From Ectocarpus siliculosus (taxonomy: Eukaryota > Sar > Phaeophyceae > Ectocarpales > Ectocarpaceae), in NCBI GenBank assembly GCA_000310025.1, contig FN649734.1, positions 5,845,681 through 5,909,680 on the forward strand: a stretch of 64,000 bases of DNA, read 5' to 3'. Made by a program: the position numbers and the translations under genes. Numbering within the stretch: position 1 is the stretch's first letter; every line of letters starts with the position of its first letter. Shown here in pieces: positions 41,901-50,100 of this stretch. The notes under the pieces were generated by a model. That model was not told the DNA's origin. It searched no databases and saw only the letters and a program-made list of their open reading frames with translations.

Positions 41901-44305
41901 CGAAAACGTGGTACAGTATCGCATTCCTGTTTCATTGCTTCGCCTGAGAAAAACGGAAAAAACTCGACTTTGGAAACAAGAACTACGTCGTTATTTCCAC
42001 GAGACCTTACACACAATACAACAACGCAAACGCATGAGAACACCGCATACGTGGGGAGCGACATTTTGTTGTCATCACATCCCAAGATCACAAGCGTTGT
42101 GTTGGGGCCCAACAACCCCAACCGTGTTGGGCCCATTATGTGCGGTTCTTTGCCATGCGGACGCCTAACGCTTTCTTCATTCCGACATATGAAGGGGGCA
42201 TGTTGTACTTGCCGAAGGCGACAGGCATCTCTGCACTAACTCCGAAACGTTCGGAATTGTGACACAGTATTTACATGGCAGAAAACACCACAAACACGAT
42301 TTTTCTAACATGCAAACCAGCCTGCACTCGCAGCCGGTGCCCAAAGACATGCCTCTGCAGTAACCCGCCAACCGCTTGGGGCGAGAACAACACAGCGTCA
42401 AGGAAAAAAACAAACCTCAAACCACAACCAACGAATACGAAAACGTGGACGGACATATGCCAATCACTAGGGAGATTCATCGACTCATAAAAGCCTGGTG
42501 TAGCCGATAATCGATGTACAACCAGAACCAGCATGCTTACCGCTGGTGCCCATGGAGATACCATCGGACACGCCGATGGTGTTAAACCGGTAGCCCACCA
42601 TCCCCGCCTCCGTAACGCCATCCTTGGCCTCCTTGGCCAGGTCTAGCAGGTGCATGTTGCACGGGTTGCCTTCGAACCACACGCTGGAGACTCCCACCTG
42701 GGTTATCAAAACACGGCCATCATGAAGAACAAATCAGGGTGAACATGGGTCAGAAGCGTGGGTTAAACAAGCGACGACTCTTGGCGGAGACAACAGCAGC
42801 ATACAGGCACACGACGCCACGCGAGAGCATCGCCCCGAAAGCTTGTCAAGCTTGGAACGTCTGTTTCGGGTCCCGTCGCGCCTGCGCATGAATGCATGAC
42901 ACCACGCGTTGGACGCCAGCCATATTGGCAGTTCACGTTCAGCACGACCGCAACACACGTGATATCCATTTGCACAACAGTTGTAAGGCTGCAGCCAACA
43001 CGCAACCAACCCCATCGCGTAAATGCAAAAAAAAAAACTGAGACTACCTTGTGATAGTGTAGCTTCTGGTGAGGATATATTGGCCAGTTTTGTCAGTACG
43101 AATCCTGTGTGGGTAGTGCGATAAACGCTGCTTGCCACGGCCTGCAGCTCCGCCTTAGTCATTTATTCCGTCGCCCAGCCAGCGGGCGTGTCTTTTGCAT
43201 GTTCCCCTCTGGGAATAGGAATAGCATGCTCAGGGTACAAGCGGCCACCTGGCAACTCCTGTTTCAAAATCCGACGGCTCAACTCCGTAGGACGGCAAAC
43301 TAGCTGCTTCACGCACCGACTCCCGTAATTTTTAGTGCTGTAAGTACCTGCGCCTTGTTCATGTCTTCCGTGGTGAGTCCTGTGGCGTACAGCATCGCCT
43401 GCGATGCCCCCTGGCTCTTCCTCTGAGTCAAGGTGCTCGAGAAGCGGTTCATGACCACGCCACCCTCTTCGTCTTCCCCTGAGGGACCAATCGGAAACAC
43501 ACCCGTTCAACTCCAGCTTGTCAAAAAATATCAGTACTTGCTGCAACAGAGCTACGATGCATTGGTACAGATCGTACCGCATCTCTTTCGGATGAAAAAA
43601 AGGTTGCACACAATCCATAATCAGGTGTATCAGGTGTACACGAAAGTACATGACTGGAGATACCTTGCGTTACTTCGAGGCAGGGTCCGCGATATTCCCT
43701 TGATGGTGACGGATTTTCGCCCTGAACACACCCCACGTGTCGTGGTTAAGGACAGTCACAGACAACTTGCGCTTTTTTTCGCCAGACCAACGAACCACAC
43801 TTATCTATGAAAAAAAATCGACCCCGACCGTAGCCCTAACCCTGTACGAATGTGGGCCCTCAACAACGTCGGGTGAACAACGCCAGTGGCCCTGTATACA
43901 AAGCGCCGGTGAAATCAGTTGCTGGGCACCGACTGAATCACCCAGCCATGCATATTACGTACTACCTTATGAATCTTGCCGGCGGTCCCTCTGAAAAGCG
44001 CCGGGCGATTCGCCAGGCACATTGTACCGGCATTCGTTTTTGAGGGCCCGCTACTGCTGCTGCTGTAATACAACCCAAATAACGCCACCATCACCTGCTG
44101 AGGCGTCCATTCGAAGAGAAGACCTAGGCCTAGGAGAAGAAGCCTTGCCGGTCCGGCCGGCAGCGGCATTTGCGGCAGCCGAGGTCCTCGAGAAAAGGGC
44201 GCTAGACGACGGTGGGATGACAAACGCCCGGGCCGTGTAGCTCACCAAGCCAACTACCGCCACAGCGGCACTCCGAGAACAAACAACCATCATGCCTGCA
44301 CGCAA
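20959..44305 (-). CDS. ilvD: dihydroxy-acid dehydratase, plastid-targeted (14 exons)
   Basis: This [2Fe-2S] enzyme dehydrates dihydroxy-isovalerate and dihydroxy-methylvalerate in valine/isoleucine synthesis. Exons, all on the minus strand and all joining in phase to 634 aa: 44305-44095, 43478-43348, 42697-42541, 41714-41554, 41358-41254, 41019-40927, 39743-39636, 38618-38466, 27183-27032, 23322-23223, 23008-22925, 22259-22054, 21647-21527, 21081-20959 (stop TAG). All introns are GT-AG. Exon 1 encodes a hydrophobic signal and ARA|FVIP, then a basic Ser-rich stretch, which is the bipartite presequence of secondary plastids. Cluster cysteines are in GNPCNMH (about residue 127), [10 protein letters not shown] (200) and [13 protein letters not shown] (272). 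The C-terminal half has [12 protein letters not shown] and [10 protein letters not shown]. No lesion was seen. Introns 8 (11.3 kb) and 9 (3.7 kb) are packed with mobile elements. Confidence 0.95.
23593..23651. repeat. palindrome of the ATACCACACCC family
   Basis: ATACCACACCCGTGT and its inverse ACACGGGTGTGGTAT bound a 59-bp palindrome in ilvD intron 9. The preceding bases (AG) match the termini of the 15,727-15,909 element. GGGGTGTGAT-type sequence continues on both sides of the retrotransposon insertion, so the LINE appears to have landed inside a larger copy of this repeat. Confidence 0.65.
23803..23816. repeat. target-site duplication, 3' side of LINE
   Basis: AGGTGTC followed by Gs. The same AGGTGTC plus seven Gs is found at 26,373-26,386 on the other side of the element. 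The total G run on this side is 14, so the exact end is ambiguous. Confidence 0.65.
23817..26372 (-). mobile_element. 5'-truncated non-LTR (LINE) retrotransposon
   Basis: A 2.55 kb insertion in ilvD intron 9, on the same strand as the host gene, flanked by the direct duplication AGGTGTC(G)7. The 5' end is cut inside the ORF, the usual outcome of incomplete target-primed reverse transcription. The 3' end is unusual: only GAGTACGCC separates the stop codon from a C run, with no poly(A) tail. The second copy at 17,521 ends with the same GAGTACGCC. The long uninterrupted ORF suggests recent insertion. Confidence 0.8.
23831..26372 (-). CDS. LINE ORF2-type reverse transcriptase (N-terminus truncated)
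   Basis: The frame is open from the truncation point near 26,372 to the stop at 23,831, and an internal ATG at 26,263 gives 810 codons. It carries the ordered RT motifs: [28 protein letters not shown] then [13 protein letters not shown] (first catalytic Asp); [19 protein letters not shown] (FADD catalytic pair); and YLGVEIAKD (thumb start). The C-terminus has a Cys/His arrangement ending [13 protein letters not shown], typical of LINE C-terminal zinc-binding ends. The endonuclease domain is missing because of 5' truncation. The 454-codon frame on the opposite strand (24,318-25,682) is its shadow. Confidence 0.9.
26373..26386. repeat. target-site duplication, 5' side of LINE
   Basis: AGGTGTC plus seven Gs, matching 23,803-23,816 directly. 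Intron sequence (TGTTAATCACGGGG) follows. Confidence 0.65.
26387..27031. other. ilvD intron 9, upstream part
   Basis: Non-coding intron sequence between the LINE and exon 9. Short open frames on both strands only. Confidence 0.7.
27184..28444. other. ilvD intron 8, 3' part
   Basis: Intron sequence with short TG-rich and poly-T tracts. No gene recognised. Confidence 0.6.
28445..28606 (+). CDS. small ORF (53 aa) with [13 protein letters not shown] motif
   Basis: The frame starts ATGTCG and reads [20 protein letters not shown], then [20 protein letters not shown] and PGCKGRGIR-stop. The composition is protein-like and GC3-rich, unlike the surrounding intron, and CxxC-H-C suggests a zinc-binding start. 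It lies on the strand opposite ilvD, within intron 8. With the remnant at 29,041-29,458 it may be an exon of a mobile-element gene. No family recognised. Confidence 0.35.
   Translation: MSSVSKMWGAFQETVEQTRKTMPKLTAEQAATLTCLLCGHGEFGPGCKGRGIR
29041..29458 (+). pseudogene. cysteine-rich coding module, mobile-element remnant
   Basis: Codon quality switches to clearly coding: [15 protein letters not shown], then after a frame change [20 protein letters not shown]. From ATG 29,250 it reads [38 protein letters not shown] and [20 protein letters not shown]. It ends abruptly where the LTR-like repeat begins (29,459). A mutated copy of the 29,280-29,390 part lies inverted at 36,821-36,925. It is repeated, frame-broken and intronic, so probably part of a transposon. 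Family unknown. Confidence 0.5.
29459..29822 (-). repeat. LTR-like direct repeat, left copy
   Basis: The 364 bp is nearly identical to 36,419-36,778, in the same orientation. The left copy has five extra bases (ACTGT) near 29,550. An 86-bp third copy is cut by the assembly gap at 35,367-35,452. The Gag ORF on the minus strand lies inside, so this would be the 3' LTR, or a solo LTR. No polypurine tract or pol gene was seen next to it. Confidence 0.6.
29995..30760. repeat. satellite array (TATAGATCAAGAGTCGG repeats), left block
   Basis: Tandem units contain CTATAGATCAAGAGTCGGAA and AAGGACAGATC. Around 30,300-30,560 the period is about 41-42 bp (CGCTATAGATCAA returns at each step). Toward 30,060-30,290 the units are longer (about 58 bp) and more diverged, with ACATCCACAGATGATCTATG. 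The GATC-rich array continues at 32,950-33,350 beyond the Mutator-like insertion and other sequence. Open frames through it are repeats read as peptide (YRSR, IDQES) and not genes. Confidence 0.85.
31041..31049. repeat. 9-bp target-site duplication, left
   Basis: ACAAATCAA immediately precedes the terminal inverted repeat and is repeated at 32,527-32,535. Confidence 0.85.
31050..32526. mobile_element. Mutator-like (MULE) foldback transposon, non-autonomous
   Basis: This 1,477-bp element has very long inverted arms. The left arm starts GGGAACACGACACAAC at 31,050 and runs to about 31,595. The right arm (about 31,990-32,526) is its inverse, ending GTTGTGTCGTTTTCCC. The arms are about 540 bp and highly similar, and the inner ends carry TATATATATGCATG. 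The loop of about 395 bp has no transposase. Perfect 9-bp duplications (ACAAATCAA) flank it. Long TIRs with 9-bp duplications are characteristic of the Mutator superfamily. The mirrored open frames in the two arms are not genes. Confidence 0.88.
32527..32535. repeat. 9-bp target-site duplication, right
   Basis: ACAAATCAA, identical to 31,041-31,049. Confidence 0.85.
32650..32885 (-). pseudogene. degenerate coding fragment of unknown mobile-element protein
   Basis: The minus strand reads [19 protein letters not shown], a stop, then in the same frame [20 protein letters not shown] and [19 protein letters not shown], with a second stop. The composition is clearly protein-like with GC3-rich codons, but it is interrupted. 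It sits between the MULE and the second satellite block. No family assigned. Confidence 0.4.
32950..33350. repeat. satellite array, right block
   Basis: Same units as the left block (ACAGATGATCTGTGGTCTAC, AGATCAAGAGTCGGAAAC), more diverged at the left edge. It ends at about 33,350 with CGCTATAGATTTTGGTG. The two blocks are separated by 2.2 kb that includes the MULE. Confidence 0.8.
33448..33775. repeat. imperfect direct duplication, period about 246 bp
   Basis: CTCCCAGCTAACAGGATCCC with TACTGTATC, GCTGCTGT and GGCGCG near 33,476-33,530 is repeated near 33,722-33,778. The following AGGGCGATCAACCA-like sequence (33,615) also has a counterpart near 33,865. It is probably an old tandem duplication adjoining the satellite. 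Confidence 0.6.
34483..35350 (-). pseudogene. LTR-retrotransposon gag, copy 1 (in-frame TAG)
   Basis: The ORF 35,019-34,483 reads [36 protein letters not shown] and [14 protein letters not shown], then a Lys/Arg-rich region. Zinc-knuckle sequence follows: [13 protein letters not shown] and [15 protein letters not shown], with the last Cys of the second knuckle absent. This layout is Gag of a Ty1/copia-type element. Upstream in the same frame is [11 protein letters not shown]-stop-GKNQDPR, so a TAG (near 35,040) interrupts it. Further upstream [14 protein letters not shown] and [20 protein letters not shown] belong to the same protein but in another frame, after a G/C-run difference. No pol follows. 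Confidence 0.7.
35367..35452 (-). repeat. LTR-like repeat, middle copy truncated by gap
   Basis: Identical to the first 86 bp of the copies at 29,459 and 36,419, then runs into Ns. Confidence 0.7.
35453..35750. other. assembly gap (298 N)
   Basis: Undetermined bases inside ilvD intron 8. The sequences on either side are near-identical (34,700-35,452 versus 35,751-36,505), so the gap sits in a duplicated retrotransposon segment. Its size is probably an estimate. The open frames crossing it are artefacts. Confidence 0.99.
35755..36400 (-). pseudogene. LTR-retrotransposon gag, copy 2 (truncated by gap)
   Basis: Near-identical to copy 1: [20 protein letters not shown] through [10 protein letters not shown], then the gap removes the zinc knuckles. 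It carries the same TAG at the equivalent place (CTATTGGGCG on the plus strand). It differs from copy 1 over about 45 bp near 36,135-36,180, where copy 1 has a G-rich stretch and copy 2 a C-rich one. Confidence 0.7.
36419..36778 (-). repeat. LTR-like direct repeat, right copy
   Basis: 360 bp nearly identical to 29,459-29,822. Read on the minus strand it starts near TGTTCGTGAGG and ends GGGGCCA, compatible with TG...CA termini. It is followed by a short leader and gag, so it would be the 5' LTR. A convincing primer-binding site was not identified (TTAACCCTCTAAAG follows). Confidence 0.6.
36821..36925 (-). pseudogene. inverted fragment of the 29.3 kb coding module
   Basis: The minus strand matches the plus strand at 29,280-29,390 (shared landmarks GCGCCCATGACGTC, CGTCGATTCGCCACAC, GGCGCAGCCAA) with scattered substitutions. 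The module therefore flanks the LTR-like repeats on both outer sides in opposite orientation. Confidence 0.6.
37230..37860. repeat. three diverged tandem copies, period about 280-290 bp
   Basis: CCACAAG followed by CGAAGC recurs near 37,237, 37,515 and 37,805. GTTGACGGAAG and TAGCAACACC/TAGCAACGCC with CTCGCGGT recur in step. The minus-strand frames give related peptides ([20 protein letters not shown] and similar), a result of the repeat. It lies within ilvD intron 8. Confidence 0.65.
37861..38465. other. ilvD intron 8, 5' part
   Basis: Intron sequence up to the donor of exon 8 (ACC|GTGAGT). No gene recognised. Confidence 0.7.
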
Positions 44306-45974
44306 TTATGGTGTTAGGAGCCGGGGTGCGTGAGTGGTGGGTTCTGCAGTCACGTGTGCGGTTTGATATTTCTAACGAACGCGTGGCTGCTCTGTCAAAG
44401 CTTAAGCTTGCGCTGTGACGCTGTGACGAGACCGTTGTTGCATGCTTCGCGGTGTGTTCGCGACTACTTGAGAAAATTCGCTGTCGTACGCATTGCTGGC
44501 GGTTGGATGTTGTAATATGCATGCATCAGTCCGTAAAATAGCACCTGTATTTCCAACAGCCCCATTCAACCCAACTCCATATAGCAGCAGATCTCGCCGC
44601 TAGACAGACACCCTGTGGCACCCAACGAGTACTGCTGCACTTTGCGGCCGTCATATTTCCTAACCCCCAGAATACCGATGACCAGAGGATCGAAATTCCG
44701 CCGCAAGTTGCAGCACCCGCATGAACCAACCGCTCAACATGTGTCAAAGAAACATCAAGCGAGACGAAGACTGCTGCGGCTGAGTTTACACTCCCAACTA
44801 CAGCAGTACATCGCAGGTCAGATGTAAAATGCACTTGCCCGCCTGTCTGAGAGAGCACGTGAACGCGTCTCTGCTTCGTGTGGTATCGCATGGTCGCAAG
44901 TGCACGGCTGCTGCGCGCGGGTTGCGCTCGTAAACCGTTTGTAGCTGATGAGAGCAGCACGCATGGTCGCCCCTCGTCGACGCCTAGAAACGCTGCACGA
45001 TGAGATCCTATGCAGTACACCGTCATCATATAACTACGAGAGCCACTTCTGACGCCTCATCGACCGTGTCACAGGGAGACAAATAGGAGCGAGAGCGGAA
45101 AGCCCTGCTGGTTACCACCGCGGGCTCTGCACCAACAGCGTGGTGCGAGCGGCCCACATGTACTGCATCCACTGAACGACACCCTCGCAAAATACCTGCT
45201 TAGGAGGAGTTCTCTGGCGGCGATACTGGTGCACTGGTAGAGAGTGGCTACCGGAAGCAACAACGAGACTCACCTGCACGTCGCGTTCGCCAACAGAAAC
45301 AGAGAAACGGTGCTTGCGGTTGTGCCAAGCAAACCACGCCAGATAACCGGGGATGTGAATAATGTATCCCCGGGGTTTCAACACCATTTTATGGTTCAGA
45401 TTTGGCGAGTGGCCGAGTGGGCGTTGCTCTCCACAGAAAAGTGCGGAACCCCCAGCGAGATCTCTTGTCCACGGGTTGTCCAGCGCTGCACGCTTTCCGG
45501 ACACAAAAGCTTCTCCTCCGGCCCTCTTCCCTGTTCAGAAGCTATCAACAAGCCATGACATCAATGCCACTTTGAATCAACTGAACGATACCGTCTACAT
45601 ACTCGGCTCTCCCAAAACACATGCAGCCGTGCCTTCGACCGAGGCAGGCTAGATACCACACAGATAGAAACACGGGCAACGGAAGCACGTGTCTTGCGAC
45701 ACTGTGTCTTGTGACAATCCTGCTGAAGAAGGAGAGGCTTTGCTCACGGCTTAGCTCCACCACGTGTGTATGCAGGACACAAGTCCTCCGCGATGATGCT
45801 GAACGGCAGTGCGGACCTCGAAGATTCCCGGCGCAACACGGCTTCGGCAATCAATGTACAACAAGTATTGTAGCAGCGGAGAATAGGTAATCGGAAAATA
45901 CGGCAGCGCTGACCGGGGCCGGCGCTAAGTATCGACCGCTTTTTCGTTTCGCGGGGTGCAGATACTCCTTTTTT
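44306..45974. other. intergenic or unresolved; possible minus-strand exons
   Basis: This holds the ilvD 5' flank. Possible minus-strand exons occur. One is 45,400-45,275 (NHKMVLKPRGYIIHIPGYLA, then WFAWHNRKHRFS) ending at a donor CAG|GTGAGT. Another is 45,180-45,115 (GVVQWMQYMWAARTTLLVQS). A third is a frame ending EYVDGIVQLIQSGIDVMAC-stop at 45,545. They do not connect into a recognisable protein. Confidence 0.35.
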
Positions 45975-46635
45975 TAGCTGTCGCCCCGTATCATTGGCGC
46001 CATTACATAGACGAACGGTGTGGGGTGCTCGTCATGCGAAGCCTTGATCAACCCCGCCGAGTACGGCAGCGAGACATTCCTCAAGACCTCTTTCATCACA
46101 AGAGAATACACATGTAGCGAAGTGTCGTTCAGAACATCTGACCATATCGGCAGAACGCCTTGTTTTGTTCGTTTTCCTCTGGTTGCGTCCCTCGCGCGGC
46201 TGGGCTAGCTACTCTCGTGAAGGTGGGAGCAGACACGACATCGGTCGTACAAATCACTGCCGTACATACTGCACCGCGCATACTTGTTGAGGAGAAGCGA
46301 CGCACCCGTACAGGCACCCGTATATTCACGTTGTCCTCGACGAAGCATTTGCCGTTCGGAAACCCGCCATAGAAGAGCATTTGAGTAATATGACTGGTAT
46401 AGAGGGCATGTAGCCTTTGCAGTTGTGGAGGTCGAGGCAGCTCGCGCGGGTAGACTTGGTTGTGGGTTGGAGACGCCCCCGTCGTTGGCTGTGATGGAGG
46501 GTAGCAGGCGGCGAACATGATCCATGCTGCACGATGGCTGCGTTGTGGTCGGGAAAATCGTGTTGTCGTATCAAAGCTGGTTGTGCCAACTGGCGTCCGC
46601 AGTACATAGGCTCCCTTATCGCATTTGAAACCCAT
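45975..46635 (-). CDS. probable 3' exons of an unrecognised gene
   Basis: The minus strand has a convincing terminal exon. After GGTCAG (about 46,134) it reads VLNDTSLHVYSLVMKEVLRN, VSLPYSAGLIKASHDEHPTP and FVYVMAPMIRGDS, then stop TAA at 45,975. Upstream, the frame 46,635-46,129 contains MGFKCDKGAYVLRTPVGTTS and YTSHITQMLFYGGFPNGKCF, also protein-like, and could supply earlier exons. The junction between them was not solved because the phases of candidate donors do not fit. It lies 476 bp downstream of the TPR gene's stop and on the same strand. No family recognised. Confidence 0.4.
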
Positions 46636-47110
46636 GGGGATCTAACATTTCTTCTTTGGGCGCCAACAGGGAGCTGAACGAGATTCGGGGATTTGCTTGG
46701 AACGCTTTGGGAGGCGCCGCCCGTTAACCGATCTCGTCTGTCTACGGTTTACCAACATGTCGATAATGACTAGATCGGTGAAGCAAAAGGCTGCACGGCA
46801 CCAGTAGACTCGAATAGAACGCGGAACAGTATCACTGGCATGTTCTCGATTTTCCTCTCACGGCCTCTCACGGTACAGTCTGCAAGAGGACGTACATCCA
46901 CTACATGTAGGAGCAAAGAAAAGCTTTTGTCATAGTCTACGTCATACACATTTCAAGAAACAATCCAGTTTTCTCACGATTCCCTAGCTGGCGGTGGAAT
47001 CGTGTCTAGAGACAAGCCGCGAAGTCCTGGAAGTGTCATCAAAGGGAGGGATCCGTGCTGTTCAGCAATGCATTCGCCTTCCTTCGCGTGGTGAATGGCC
47101 CTGCACCTCG
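46636..47110. other. intergenic, no gene recognised
   Basis: Downstream flank of the TPR gene. Nothing supported. Confidence 0.5.
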
Positions 47111-50100
47111 CTAAAACAGCCACTGATCTGATATGAGTACGGAGGCCGTAGCCCCGGGGACTTGAGTGTCCAGTCGGTACGACCCCGATTGTGATGGCGG
47201 TGGTATCGTGTCATTCGTGGGCAGACCTCCGTCACGCATCGATGGGCGGTGTCTGAGAAAATTACAAACGGGAAGGAGGGGAGAACCGCACCGTGCGAGG
47301 GTCGAGAGAAAGAAAATATGAGGATGTGTCGCTAGGTGCTCACAAGTTAGGTGTTTACAAAAACACGTCCAAGTGAATTGTTGTCGACAGGCTGTTGTAT
47401 CCTTACCTGGTGGGCCCGTGGACGTGACGGGTAACAAGGGCCAGGCTGGGGCTAGTAACGACATACCCGGCATCTATCAGCACTTGGGCAAGTCGTCCAT
47501 CACACCTGGCCAAAACGAAGAACAGACGTGTTAACGACTATCGTGGTGTAACCACGTTGGACAGAATGTATCCTGGTTAAAGGACGACAGACCATCCAGT
47601 CTTGGCAACAAACAACGAGCTAAGAACCACAAATATTGCTGTTGGTTGCAGGCACTGGATATCAATCTGTTTCTCTTGGCTGGTCTTCAGTGTTGTAAAT
47701 GTAAGTGTATTCGATTTGGAGTCGCGCAAGAGAATTCCTATCTACAACGCCAGTATAACATATAACCTTTGAGCAAGGAATAGCAGTGCTCGAGAGCTTG
47801 GGGCACAGGCCGTTAGAACTGTAGATCTGCCCGCACGTCCAGGTTTCGGCAGTGCCAAACAACGTTGGTTCAAGCGTGCGGGCGAGATCCAAAGTGCGAG
47901 ACCCGATTTATGCTGACGAGAAATTCTGGGTGTGCACTGGGCGAAAGCTGTTGGCAATCCTACGTACGGGCGGAGAGCATTAGACTATCAAATTTCCACG
48001 AGAAACTGTGTAGAAAGGCTAGGGTTTCGACGGCCCCAAGCAAGGGTCGCAACTATTCAGCGCAAAAACCGTGAAGGGAGCACCAAAAAATCTACTATAA
48101 CTCTACGGGGTGTTGAAACTGTTGGTGATGCCAACTTCGATGTCAACCTCCCCATGTCGCCCACTTGATGTCTCAAGAATGCAATACGTTCCATGCAATT
48201 GCGGTCATTGACAAGGTGAACTTTGACTACACAAACGATATGCTTACCTTGAGCCGCACATCTAACACACTGGTCTACCTCTGCGCAACAAATTTAGTTG
48301 CCGAGCGACGTACCGTGGCCTGCCCATCTCAAAACTGGCGGCATCAGCGACTGCGGGCGGTAGCGGAGATCGGAATATCCAGGAATCCTGGCTGTCTGTT
48401 CTCGGTGTGAACTCGAGGTCTCCAATCATGGTACCATACATCGCGCCAGGATCTTCGTCGATATTGGGGTCGCCATGGTCCATGTTGGGATAATCATCGC
48501 CAGGCCCCTCGCTTGGCTGGTTCTGCCATGCGGCCAAGGCGAATACCTGGAAGAAGAGTCAGGTCGAGATTTACAGTATTGCTGAGTACGCCTATGCTCT
48601 TTCTCTCTTCGCATTGACTCGTGTTCGTTACGTGGCTACCACACCATCCAATGTTTCGAATGCGAGATACCGACAACGACGTCACTTGAGACATTCTTCA
48701 ACCAAAATATGTTCTTCTCAGCACAAATGGTTGTTGTACGTGGAGCCATCGTAGTTGACGGGTTTCGCCAGTTCCTCCCAAGAGAGGCTCGAAATCGCAA
48801 AGAACTCATTTTCCCGCGGTTCTTGAAGGTGCCCAACGGCCCATTTACGTATGTCTACCTTGTTGGCCATGTCCAGAGTCGAGGGGTCTCCCAGTCTTGC
48901 CAGAGATTCGTCGAACATGATGTCTGAGTTCGAAAGCAGCACCACCTGTGCCGCCGCACCAAGTTCGGCAGAAGAACTTGTTGCTTCAAAGGTCGGAATA
49001 TGACTTCACAAAGTGATATCTTTCTCAATGTTTTGTTCTACTTCGGCTTGGCAGTACAAGTACATGTGAAGGTAAACGCTGCCAGACCAAGGGGAGGGCC
49101 ACGCTAACATAAGGCCATCAGCTGCAAACACAAACAAGGATGTTGGAGGTGGGGTCTGTACGACGGCGAGACATTAATATTTTTCCGCTTCATCATGGCC
49201 AAGAGTAGTTGATCCCGCTCCTCGCCGCCGTTGAGGGGCGGCAAGTTTGGAATGGTTCGCTCTTATATGTCACAGTCCTCGCTATCGATTGCAACCCCAG
49301 GACGAGGCAAGCATATCTGGTACACGTTTCATGTTACGTGTAAAGCAGCCGCAACGTGGAGTTCTTTAGTGGCTGTGGTTGATTTTGCGACTGGCAAGAT
49401 TCGGAAAACTTCAACCCGTGGCCCGAACAAGTTCGCGAACCTTATGAAGACGCGGGAGGTCTCCGCCCTTGACACCGTGGATATATTATCCGGGGTGATC
49501 TTACCTGGCCATCGAGGACGTCGTTGGAGTATCGAAACGCATCTCGGAACGTCATCCGTCGGCCATTCAACGTACTCACTACCCGTACTTTCCCTGGGCG
49601 GACGCAACAGCGCACAACGACAAAGATAGAGAGAGCGCGCATGAGACGATTGTCGAGAACAAGACAGGAAGGTCTCAGATCTCAACGTGATAATCTCCCT
49701 ACACGTATGATACCGTCGATTGAGGCAGGAAGTGGCCTGCGCTTTAATGACGAAATGCCCGTATTCCACACGTCCGCCGGAATTTCAGTAAACCACATCC
49801 TGTTCGCTCATTTTCCTGGGCGATAGGCCATTCCGAAACAAGCGCAAAGTATCGCATGCTGAATCTCGTCGACAACCGGGAATAGCAGATGGTGGGTGGG
49901 AAATGGTACGTGACATCATCGACGACGTACGACAAGCTCGCCTCATCTTGCCCGACCAACCCCATAAGCCGAGACAACCATCACCAGGGTGCACTAGCCG
50001 CCTTTCGAACACAAAGCTAGATGCTGAAGCACGGATGAAGTTTCTAGCGACAGCGTTTTTCGGCTCTGTTCTGTACAGGTAACTTGCGTTGCCATTCCGT

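Noticed and set aside
48248-48269. 22-bp microexon in the TPR gene
   Set aside because: It has AG and GT borders, but joining 48,314 directly to 47,505 restores the conserved GRPRCDGRLAQVL and keeps phase, so the microexon is unnecessary.
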